Source: Planctomycetota bacterium
Lineage (GTDB): Bacteria > Planctomycetota > Planctomycetia > Planctomycetales > Planctomycetaceae
Length of the DNA: 7,781 bases
Reading direction: 5' to 3'
NCBI GenBank assembly: GCA_023429275.1
Contig: JAEYWB010000715.1
Location: forward strand, 1 to 7,781
The notes under the pieces are model-generated. The model was not told the DNA's origin, ran no database searches, and worked only from the letters and a program-made list of their open reading frames with translations. The position numbers and the translations under genes are program-made. This document shows, one piece after another, positions 1 to 6,315 of this stretch. Numbering within the stretch: the stretch's first letter is position 1; each line of letters starts with the position of its first letter.

Positions 1-2
1 GG

Positions 3-281
3 ACGAGCGTCACCGGCGGCGGCAAGTCGATGTCGATCTTCCCCTCCGATCAGACCAACCTCGAGTGGGTCCTCGGCAACAAGCTGCTCGTCGGCTCGGT
101 CAACGGGAACCGGCTCCACTTCGCGAAGGGCCTCGCGAACCTCGCTCTTGGCGAAGTGATGTTCCCCGGCGTGACGAAGAAGATCCTCACGACCCCGGTG
201 AAGGGTTTTTCCGACCCCAAGAAGATCATGAGCCTGCTCGGTGAGAGCAGTCACCTGAAGGTGTATGTTGAAATGGCCTAG
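3..281 (+). CDS. Glucose 1-dehydrogenase-like MDR oxidoreductase, C-terminal fragment
   Basis: This is the 3' end of a gene whose start lies left of the window; the frame is open from base 3 and ends at TAG 279-281, giving about 92 visible residues. The segment NLEWVLGNKLLVGSVNGNRLHF (split here as NLEWVLGNK / LLVGSVNGNR / LHF) matches the C-terminal part of zinc-dependent medium-chain glucose 1-dehydrogenases, where a GSVNxNRxHF stretch follows the nucleotide-binding fold. Those enzymes oxidise glucose or related aldoses to the lactone with NAD(P)+ in the cytoplasm. The end, LKVYVEMA, fits the usual closing strand of the family. The catalytic zinc ligands and the Rossmann core are outside the window, so substrate and cofactor cannot be judged. 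An ATG at 30 is internal, not the start. The stop codon lies inside the left arm of the palindrome at 275-400. It could instead be a related sorbitol or threonine dehydrogenase. Confidence 0.75.
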   Translation, partial: TSVTGGGKSMSIFPSDQTNLEWVLGNKLLVGSVNGNRLHFAKGLANLALGEVMFPGVTKKILTTPVKGFSDPKKIMSLLGESSHLKVYVEMA

Positions 282-400
282 GGGCCAGGGCCTAGGGCCT
301 AGAGCCAGAGGTCCATGATCAAATCCTACGACTGTTTTCGACTCGCTCGCCCGTATTTGTCCTTTTCCGGCCCTGGGCCCTAGGCCCTGGGCTCTAGGCC
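275..400. repeat. Large imperfect palindrome made of CCTAGGG/CCAGGG-type units
   Basis: Bases 275-306 and 369-400 form an inverted repeat with 32-base arms and a 62-base spacer. Pairing them position by position gives 28 Watson-Crick pairs, 2 G-T pairs (282/393, 300/375) and 2 mismatches (284/391, 303/372). The core, 285-299 with 376-390, is a perfect 15-base match. Each arm is itself a run of degenerate 6-8 base units such as CCTAGGG, CCAGGG and CCTAGAG. The left arm includes the last codons and the TAG stop of the dehydrogenase; the right arm ends eight bases before the ATG of the isomerase-like gene. The spacer is visibly richer in A and T. There is no T-tract after the right arm, so it is not a classical intrinsic terminator, though the RNA hairpin would be very stable. 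A REPIN-like or MITE-like mobile repeat is a reasonable alternative. Confidence 0.85.
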
Positions 401-407
401 CTCCCCC

Positions 408-1685
408 ATGACCCCCCTCCACCAGCGTCTCTTCGACGAACTCGAACGTCTTCCGCTCGTCGACCCCCACTCGCACATCAACCCGCACGCTCCCGCCTCG
501 CGGACGCTCGCGGACATCATGGGGTATCACTACTACACCGAGCTGGCGCACTCGGCGGGGCTCCCCAAGTCGAAAATCGAGAACCCCGAGCTCGGGCCGA
601 AGGAGAAGGTCGGCCGCCTCGTCGAGAAGCTCGTCGATCTCGACAACACCGTGCAGCTCAGCTGGCTGCTCGATCTGTCGCGGTCGTTCTTCGGCTTCGA
701 AGAAGAGCGGATCACCTCGAAGAACTGGGAAAAGCTCTACGACACCGCCGCCGCGAAGATGGCGCAGAAGGACTGGGAAGACCAAGTCCTGAAGATCAGC
801 AAGATCGAGCGGGTCTTCCTGACGAACGAGTTCGACGATCCGCTGACCGGCTTCGACACGAAGCGCTACATCCCCTGCCTGCGGACGGACGACCTCGTCT
901 TCCACTTCACGAAGCCGGGAACGCGTGAGCGGCTTGCGAAGGCGACCGGCGTCGAGGCCGGGGACGCCGCGAGCCTCCGGCAGGCGATCGGCGTACTCTT
1001 CGCTCACTTCGTGAAGAAGGGGGCCAAAGCGTGCGCGATCTCGCTGCCGCCGTCGTTCACGCCGACCCACGTCGAGGGACTGACGGTCGAGGGGATCCTG
1101 CGGCGCGTCGCGGCCGGCGGGGAACTGATTCCTTCGGACGCGGAACTCCTCAGCCAGCACGTCTTCTGGACGCTCGCGGAGCACTGCGCCGAACATAAGC
1201 TGCCGTTCGACCTGATGATCGGGGTGAACCGCAAGGTCTACCCGGCGGGGGTCTACCAGGGACAGGACCTGTTCGACCACCGGGTCTCGCTGATCCAGTA
1301 CAAGGAGCTCTTCAACGCCTTCCCGACGGTGACCTTCCCGATCTCGGTCCTCGGCCAGACGAGCAACCAGGAGCTCGTGAGCTATGCCTGGATCTTCCCG
1401 AACGTCGTGACGAACGGTCACTGGTGGTATTCGAACATCCCGTCGTACATCGAGCTCGACACGAAGTCGCGACTCGAGGCGGTGCCGCAGTCGAAGCAGA
1501 TCGGCTACTACAGCGACATGTACAAGCTGGAGTTCGGCCTCCCGAAGTTCCGGATGTACCGCCGCGTGCTGTCGAAGGTCCTCGCCGAAGACTTCGTGAC
1601 CGGCCGGGGCTGGTCGGAAGAACGGGCCGTTTCGCTCGGGCAACAGCTCCTGCGAGGAAACGTCGAGCGGATCTTCGGCGTGTAA
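408..1685 (+). CDS. Uronate isomerase-like amidohydrolase-superfamily protein (divergent)
   Basis: The 425-residue product resembles the uronate isomerase (UxaC) family, whose E. coli member interconverts glucuronate/fructuronate and galacturonate/tagaturonate. What can be seen: an N-terminal DPHSHIN metal site (H21, H23) after the first strand, a YHYY segment (residues 40-43) where the family has its HYKWR motif, a GHWWYSN segment (337-343) matching the family's GWWF region, and SDMYKLEF (369-376) followed by RMYRRVL, matching the family's conserved Asp region (here D370). It is somewhat shorter than E. coli UxaC, about 470 residues. Two active-site positions look changed: the LHIG histidine is M270 in LMIG, and the DSR arginine is not present after D370. 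The alignment is from memory. No signal peptide is seen, so it should be cytoplasmic. The ATG at 408 has no Shine-Dalgarno and follows the palindrome. Family call is firm; the substrate is not. Confidence 0.8.
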   Translation: MTPLHQRLFDELERLPLVDPHSHINPHAPASRTLADIMGYHYYTELAHSAGLPKSKIENPELGPKEKVGRLVEKLVDLDNTVQLSWLLDLSRSFFGFEEERITSKNWEKLYDTAAAKMAQKDWEDQVLKISKIERVFLTNEFDDPLTGFDTKRYIPCLRTDDLVFHFTKPGTRERLAKATGVEAGDAASLRQAIGVLFAHFVKKGAKACAISLPPSFTPTHVEGLTVEGILRRVAAGGELIPSDAELLSQHVFWTLAEHCAEHKLPFDLMIGVNRKVYPAGVYQGQDLFDHRVSLIQYKELFNAFPTVTFPISVLGQTSNQELVSYAWIFPNVVTNGHWWYSNIPSYIELDTKSRLEAVPQSKQIGYYSDMYKLEFGLPKFRMYRRVLSKVLAEDFVTGRGWSEERAVSLGQQLLRGNVERIFGV

Positions 1686-1860
1686 GCGGTTTCGCCCGAC
1701 CATCAAGGCCGCAGCCGGGAATGGCCACCCCTCCGACTCGTCTTCGCTGCCCCATATTCCATATTCGAAAGTCTCACGATCTGGTTGATCTTGAAGGGGA
1801 AGGCTGATCTGATAGGAACGGAAGAGCTCACGCAGGATTTTGGGTTGGACTTCCTGAGCC
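1686..1860 (+). other. 175-base gap, probably the upstream region of the next gene cluster
   Basis: No convincing gene, tRNA or strong terminator is visible here. The first part is GC-rich like the neighbouring coding DNA. From about 1750 the composition becomes more AT-rich and contains an exact tandem pair of the heptamer CATATTC (1753-1759 and 1760-1766). Hexamers loosely like -35 elements (TTGATC at 1786, TTGAAG at 1792) occur, but no good -10 element sits at the right distance. By position this stretch would carry the promoter for the 1861-6789 cluster, which is inference. Confidence 0.3.
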
Positions 1861-2061
1861 ATGAAGCTGATCTCGGGGTCGATTCTGTTGCTCGCTGCGG
1901 AGCAGGCCTACGGCCACGCGCAGCTTGTCCCCTTCGCCAATCGGGACACAGCGATTCTGGTCTTCGTACCGGCCTCCATTCTCTTCCTCGCGGTCGGGGC
2001 TCTGCTTCTGGTCTGGGGACTTCTGACGGAGTTCCGGAGCCTTGGTAAACCGTCTCCCTGA
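1861..2061 (+). CDS. Small membrane protein of unknown function (66 aa)
   Basis: I do not recognise this protein. It begins MKLISGSILLLAA, a short basic-then-hydrophobic N-terminus that could be a signal peptide ending near the AYGHA stretch (16-20), although a glutamate at 14 and a glutamine at 15 weaken that. Residues 31-55 (AILVFVPASILFLAVGALLLVWGLL) are a strong single transmembrane segment, given here in words because only the pattern matters: aliphatic residues with two glycines and a tryptophan. A short charged and proline-ending tail (EFRSLGKPSP) follows and is likely cytoplasmic. The gene ends 28 bases before the preferred start of the large repeat protein, which suggests cotranscription. 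No clear ribosome binding site precedes the ATG. The opposite-strand and other-frame readings here are hydrophilic and arginine- or serine-rich, as shadows usually are, whereas this frame has membrane-protein character. It is still possible that the ORF arises by chance. Confidence 0.5.
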   Translation: MKLISGSILLLAAEQAYGHAQLVPFANRDTAILVFVPASILFLAVGALLLVWGLLTEFRSLGKPSP

Positions 2062-2089
2062 ACTCCCTCCTTTTCTTGAGTCCACCTCG

Positions 2090-5089
2090 ATGGCGACTCG
2101 ACTGGAGTCCGATGCCAGCCCGCGAATCCTTGGTCGGGCCATTGCCGTTGGCGTTCTGGCAGGCGTCATCGGCATCCTCGGCTCGGCGTCATTCCCAACC
2201 GAATCAACCGTCTGGCGTCAGGAGGTGCTGGGGGCCATCCAGAGAGGAGAAAGCGGGATCACGGAGTCACTCGCCTTCAAACGGCTCGATCCGGTAGAGG
2301 CCAGCGATCCCGCATGCCAGCTTGTCGCCGCGAATGCGTGGGCAGCCGCTCGGGAATTCGAAGAGGCTGTCAGGCTGTACAGAGAAGTTGCCCGGCACGG
2401 CAGGATCTGGGGATTCCAGGCCGCGCTGGGAATGGCCAGATGCCGGACGACGCAAGGCCGGGTCAGCCAGGCCGAGCAGCACTGGCGTCAGGTTTTGACG
2501 CTCGATCCGAATCACATCGAGGCTCTCTCGCAGTTGTCGCACCTGTTGAACGCCTCCGGCCGCACCTGGGAGGCAGGGCCCTTCTTCTTTCGCCTCATTC
2601 TGCTCGGGAAATGCCGCGGGGATGAGCTCATCGCCGCGACGATGACGGACCGGTTCTTCCGGGACGACCACCGGCTGGTGAAGCTCGGAACGGTGGAGGG
2701 GGAGGACGCCTCGATGTTAATCGCGGTCGCACGGCGGGAGCTTTATGCAAACCGGCCTGAGAAGGCCGAACTGCTCCTGCGCCGGGCGGTTCTGCTTCGG
2801 CCGGATCTCGGAGAGGCTCAAGGCCGGCTCGGACGAATCCTCGCCGAGCGAGGGGACTGCCGCCACTTTCTAACCTGGCTGTCGCAACTCCCGGAGGATG
2901 GGCACCAGCCTGGAGGCGGACGGGAGCATCCTGAAGTCTGGCACGCACAGGGAATCGCGGCGCAACGGGCAGGACAGGATCGGGCCGCCATCCGATGCTT
3001 TCTCGAAGCTCTTCGACTCGCACCCCATCACAGGGATGCGACGCTCAAGTGTGCCCTCAGCCTCAACAGGACCGGCAACGCCGCGGCGGCGCGGCATTTC
3101 GCCGCGCAAGCAGAAAAGCTCCAGGAACTCGATTCGCATCTGGTCACCATGCGAGACTCAGGGGAGGAGATCCATATTGTCCGGGCGGCTGAGACTCTGG
3201 AGAGTCTCGGACGGTTCTGGGAGGCGGCGGGCTGGAATCACGTCATGTCCCGGATGGACATCCCACAGGAGGAGCCCCTTCGCGAACTCGTTCGCCTGCT
3301 CCCCCTCGCGCGACGGTCGTCCGAGCAGTTCACCGACAATCTGCCGGCTCGAGCCGGGCTGAAAGTCGACGAGTTTCCCCTCCCGGAGTGGCCCTCCCCC
3401 GCCAGCGAAACCGAGACGTCTTCATCCCGCGGGCAAAGCTTTGGGGCGATTCGCTTCCGGGAGGAGGCGTCGGCTCTCGGAATTGACTTTCAATACTTTG
3501 AAGGAACGACGGAAGAGAACCGCCTGCAGCACATCTTCAATGTTGTCGGCGGAGGGCTCGCGGCGACTGACTTCGATCGGGACGGCTGGCCCGACATTTA
3601 TCTCGCTCAAGCGAATGACTGGCGAAACCCGGCCTCTCAGCCGACTCGTCGCGACGAAATCTTTCGAAACTGTTCGGGAATCAGGTTTCAGAACGTCACA
3701 CCGGTCGCCGGAATCAACGAGACGTCATTCTCCCACGGTGTTGCCGCGGGAGACCTCGACAGTGATGGTTTCCCCGACCTGTACGTCTGCAACCTGGGCT
3801 CCAATCGGCTCTTCCACAATCTCGGCGACGGAACCTTTGAGGACGCGACCGCCCGGACGGGAGTTGACGTCGAGCGACAATGGTCGACGAGCGCGGCCTT
3901 CGCAGACTTCAGCGGCGACGGCCATCCGGACCTGTATGTTGCGAACTATTCTGATCGTGCGGAGACCCAGGCAAGAGTCTGTTTCGATGCGCGTGGCGAA
4001 CAGATGGCGTGCAGTCCGTCCCAGGTCGCCCCAGCGCATGGCTCACTGTTCCAGAGCCTCGGGGACGGCACATTTCTCGATGCCACCGAGTCGTCCGGAA
4101 TCGGCAGGCTGCGTGGGCGGGGCCTGGGACTGGTTGCGTGCCGGATTGATGACGATTCGAAGCTCGATCTCCTCGTCGGAAACGACACCTCGGAAAACTT
4201 CCTGCTGATCAATCGTTCGACAGCGGATCGAATTCTGTTCGAGGACGAGGCGGTAGTCCGTGGTGTGGCCGTCGATGGCGTCGGTAACGCGATCGCCTCG
4301 ATGGGAATCGCTGCGGCCGACTTGAACCATGACGGCCGGCTCGACTTCGCCATCACGAACTTCTTCGGCTCCCCCACGGTCCTTTTCATGCAGACGGGGG
4401 ATGGCTACTTCGAGGACGCCACCCGGAGGCTCCGCTTCGGCGGCATGCGAAACGACATGCTCGGTTTCGGATGCCAATTCGCGGACTTCAACGTCGATGG
4501 CCGCCCGGACTTCATTGCAACCAACGGGCATGTGGATCAGGTTTCCTCCGCCAGTACAGCCGATCGGATGCCGGCGCAGGTCTTCGTGAATCAGGAGAAC
4601 GAGTTCCGAGAGATCCCGGGCGCCGAACTGGGAGCATTCTTCGAAAAGCGGTGGCTCGGGCGCGGCCTGGCGACGCTCGACTGGAATCGCGACGGTCTGA
4701 CCGATGTCGGGATCTCCCATCTCCACGCCCCGTTTGCCCTGTTGACCAATGAATCACCCGCCAGGGGAAGCCCCCTTCTTGTCCGGCTCCGCGGGACACG
4801 GAGGGCGGACCGTGAAGCGGTCGGTGCCGTCGTGACGGCAACCGCCGGAGACCTGCAATTGACCGGGTTTCGGCTGGCGGGGAACGGCTTCCTTGTGACC
4901 AGCGAGCCTTGCGTTTCCCTGACGATTCCGGCGGGGGTCGCGTCCATCGATCTGGAAGTCGCATGGCCCGGAGGACGAACGGACCGTCATCACGGGCTTT
5001 CGCTTCCGCTTCGCTCGAAAGAGCTGATTGTGTGCGAGGACGTCCCGCAGCTTTTCTGGGGACCGGAGTTCACGGCTCCGGCACCATGA
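2090..5089 (+). CDS. Membrane-anchored TPR / FG-GAP beta-propeller / ASPIC-UnbV (CRTAC1-like) protein
   Basis: The 999-residue product has a membrane segment or uncleaved signal at residues 14-33, TPR-like helical repeats over about 77-350 (for example the A-EFEEAVRLYREV and HWRQVLTLDPNH units), a linker, then a propeller with seven calcium-loop motifs of the DxDxDGxxD type starting near residues 494, 555, 606, 685, 744, 799 and 864. Several are followed by the typical NxGDGTFEDAT closing strand. The fourth loop, RIDDDSKLD, is degenerate. Residues 893-985 match the ASPIC/UnbV domain that ends CRTAC1-family proteins (REAVGAVV, GNGFLVTSEP, VAWPGGRTD). The bulk is probably outside the cytoplasmic membrane, bound to protein or glycan; function is not established for the family. 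The frame is open from a TTG at 2042, but the ATG at 2090 is preferred because it avoids overlap with the small gene and places the hydrophobic segment near the N-terminus. Confidence 0.88.
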   Translation: MATRLESDASPRILGRAIAVGVLAGVIGILGSASFPTESTVWRQEVLGAIQRGESGITESLAFKRLDPVEASDPACQLVAANAWAAAREFEEAVRLYREVARHGRIWGFQAALGMARCRTTQGRVSQAEQHWRQVLTLDPNHIEALSQLSHLLNASGRTWEAGPFFFRLILLGKCRGDELIAATMTDRFFRDDHRLVKLGTVEGEDASMLIAVARRELYANRPEKAELLLRRAVLLRPDLGEAQGRLGRILAERGDCRHFLTWLSQLPEDGHQPGGGREHPEVWHAQGIAAQRAGQDRAAIRCFLEALRLAPHHRDATLKCALSLNRTGNAAAARHFAAQAEKLQELDSHLVTMRDSGEEIHIVRAAETLESLGRFWEAAGWNHVMSRMDIPQEEPLRELVRLLPLARRSSEQFTDNLPARAGLKVDEFPLPEWPSPASETETSSSRGQSFGAIRFREEASALGIDFQYFEGTTEENRLQHIFNVVGGGLAATDFDRDGWPDIYLAQANDWRNPASQPTRRDEIFRNCSGIRFQNVTPVAGINETSFSHGVAAGDLDSDGFPDLYVCNLGSNRLFHNLGDGTFEDATARTGVDVERQWSTSAAFADFSGDGHPDLYVANYSDRAETQARVCFDARGEQMACSPSQVAPAHGSLFQSLGDGTFLDATESSGIGRLRGRGLGLVACRIDDDSKLDLLVGNDTSENFLLINRSTADRILFEDEAVVRGVAVDGVGNAIASMGIAAADLNHDGRLDFAITNFFGSPTVLFMQTGDGYFEDATRRLRFGGMRNDMLGFGCQFADFNVDGRPDFIATNGHVDQVSSASTADRMPAQVFVNQENEFREIPGAELGAFFEKRWLGRGLATLDWNRDGLTDVGISHLHAPFALLTNESPARGSPLLVRLRGTRRADREAVGAVVTATAGDLQLTGFRLAGNGFLVTSEPCVSLTIPAGVASIDLEVAWPGGRTDRHHGLSLPLRSKELIVCEDVPQLFWGPEFTAPAP

Positions 5090-5152
5090 ATCTCCGTCGA
5101 CCGCTCTTGAATAACTCGATTTAGATGCGTAGTTTGGCCAGCACACGTCCTT

Positions 5153-5194
5153 TCGTTCCCATCTCAAGTCGAATCGTTCCCATCTCAAGTCGAA
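5153..5194 (+). repeat. Exact 21-base tandem duplication in the DUF1559 gene leader
   Basis: Bases 5153-5173 and 5174-5194 are identical, each starting TCGTTCCCATC and ending AAGTCGAA. The duplication lies 35 bases upstream of the preferred start of the DUF1559 gene. Its right end overlaps a short inverted repeat, GTCGAA-CT-TTCGAC (5189-5202). A 21-base length would keep a reading frame, and the frame is open here back to the ATG at 5125, but a leader of 35 residues before a prepilin signal would be unusual. A duplicated regulator site or a recent slippage event are the two simple explanations. Confidence 0.9.
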
Positions 5195-5217
5195 CTTTCG
5201 ACCACGTTTCTCACATT

Positions 5218-5222
5218 GAGGG
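5218..5222 (+). promoter_or_regulatory. Ribosome binding site that decides the DUF1559 start
   Basis: GAGGG at 5218-5222 lies seven bases before the ATG at 5230, a good Shine-Dalgarno position. It supports the ATG at 5230 over the in-frame ATG at 5125, which has no such site and would put 35 extra residues before the prepilin motif. Confidence 0.6.
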
Positions 5223-5229
5223 CATCCCC

Positions 5230-6237
5230 ATGCGCCGTCGAAGTGGATTCACGCTGATTGAGCTTCTCGTGGTCATCGCAATTATCGCCGTGCTGGTCGC
5301 GATTCTCCTTCCCGCCATTCAGCAAGCGCGGGAAGCGGCGCGGCGCAGCCAGTGTCTGAACAACATGAAGCAGATCGGGATCGCTCTGCACAACTACCAC
5401 GAGACCTTCTCGCTGCTCCCTCCGGGAAACGTTCCGAGCGTTCACGGCGGCTGGGGCCCGTCGTGGTACATGTTCATTCTTCCCTACATCGATGCCGCGA
5501 ACACCTACAACCAGCTCAACTGGAACGGCGTCCATCCCGGCTGGACGTGCTGTGGCGACGCAGTGGGCCAGGCGAACGGGGACGTCCTTCGGAAGGTGAC
5601 GTTGACATTCGCGATCTGTCCCTCCAGCACGCTTCCGCCAAAGCGTGACACGGGAGGCGGACCGACCACGATCGCGCAGTACATGGGAATCATGGGAGCC
5701 ACCGACGGCAACGGGTTCACGAATCCTCCGAGCCGGATCGCCAACTGTTGTGGATGCTGCGGCGGCCAGCAGGGAACAGGAATCATCACCAACGGCGGAA
5801 CATTCGGGCCGATCCAGTCCCGGAAGTTCGGAGATTTCGTCGACGGTCTGACCAACGTGATTGTGGTGGGAGAGGCTTCCAAGGAACTCATCGACACAGC
5901 CGGAAACTATCAGCCGGTCAACGGAGCTCATGGCATCATGATGGGGGGACCGAACGTCAACATCATCAGCGAATGCACGGGATGCATGTTCGAGAGGCAG
6001 TTCAACCTGACGACGATCCGCTATGCTCCGAACGCTCCGGCCGTCATCGAAGATCCGCTTTGGCCGGGCATTGGCGACAACTTCGGAATGAACAACCCGT
6101 TGAACTCGTCGCACGCCGGCATTATCAACGCCCTCATGGGAGACGGGTCAGTCCGCTCCATCGGCGACACCGTCGACATGCAGATCCTGCGTCGTGCTGC
6201 GACACGCGACGATCGCAAGCCGGTTGAAGGCCTGTAA
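5230..6237 (+). CDS. DUF1559 protein with type IV pilin-like N-terminus and H-X9-DG C-terminus
   Basis: The 335-residue product starts [19 protein letters not shown], a class III prepilin signal: basic leader, G6/F7 cleavage point, glutamate at +5 (E11) and a hydrophobic helix to about residue 28. Then comes the family's [27 protein letters not shown] region (residues 31-57, abbreviated by motif). Near the end, H295 is followed by nine residues and D305-G306, the H-X9-DG signature, in the context NSSHAG...[12 protein letters not shown]1559 proteins are greatly multiplied in planctomycetes and their role is unsettled; processing by a prepilin peptidase and an exported pseudopilin-like fold are expected. 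Unusual here are cysteine clusters: C107-C108, C173-C174-G-C176-C177 and C249-T-G-C252. It lies 140 bases after the large repeat protein and 78 bases before the lipoprotein gene, in the same direction. Length is normal for the family. Confidence 0.93.
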   Translation: MRRRSGFTLIELLVVIAIIAVLVAILLPAIQQAREAARRSQCLNNMKQIGIALHNYHETFSLLPPGNVPSVHGGWGPSWYMFILPYIDAANTYNQLNWNGVHPGWTCCGDAVGQANGDVLRKVTLTFAICPSSTLPPKRDTGGGPTTIAQYMGIMGATDGNGFTNPPSRIANCCGCCGGQQGTGIITNGGTFGPIQSRKFGDFVDGLTNVIVVGEASKELIDTAGNYQPVNGAHGIMMGGPNVNIISECTGCMFERQFNLTTIRYAPNAPAVIEDPLWPGIGDNFGMNNPLNSSHAGIINALMGDGSVRSIGDTVDMQILRRAATRDDRKPVEGL

Positions 6238-6304
6238 GATCCGGCGTCCTCCGCCGTGCGTTGCGGATGGCGGTCTCCTCTGCTTCCAACCTTCTCGAAC
6301 TCGT

Positions 6305-6314
6305 GAGACGTCTC
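6305..6314. promoter_or_regulatory. Perfect 10-base palindrome abutting the lipoprotein start region
   Basis: GAGACGTCTC at 6305-6314 is its own reverse complement and ends one base before the ATG at 6316. It occupies the place of the ribosome binding site; its GAG is the only purine-rich stretch at a usable distance. It could be a half-buried operator, could fold the mRNA at the start, or could be chance. No second copy is seen in the window. Confidence 0.3.
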
Positions 6315-6315
6315 G

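Noticed and set aside
315..383. Twenty-two-codon ORF in the spacer of the palindrome
   Set aside because: It runs into the right arm and stops there, has no ribosome binding site and no recognisable features.
1312..1755. Minus-strand ORF of 147 codons across the end of the isomerase-like gene
   Set aside because: Very rich in Arg, Ser and Gly with no domain pattern, typical of the antisense reading of GC-rich coding DNA.
2042..2089. TTG start giving 16 extra residues on the large CRTAC1-like protein
   Set aside because: It overlaps the small membrane-protein gene, its only purine-rich motif (GGAG) is two bases away, too close, and the ATG at 2090 gives a more normal N-terminus before the membrane segment.
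5086..5124. Twelve-codon ORF with an ATGA overlap at the end of the CRTAC1-like gene, directly followed by another ATG
   Set aside because: Too short to judge, no ribosome binding site, and such overlaps occur by chance; the peptide has no leader-like run of repeated amino acids.
5107..5135. Possible sigma-70-like promoter, TTGAAT and TAGTTT with 17-base spacing
   Set aside because: The spacing is right but the -10 hexamer matches the consensus poorly; planctomycete promoters cannot be called on this basis.
5125..5229. In-frame ATG extending the DUF1559 protein by 35 residues
   Set aside because: The prepilin signal should be near the N-terminus, and the ATG at 5230 has GAGGG at a good distance; the extension also encodes the tandem duplication.
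5185..6114. Minus-strand ORF of 309 codons opposite the DUF1559 gene
   Set aside because: Long, but it mirrors a well-recognised gene, has no family features, and the GC-rich composition explains the lack of stops.
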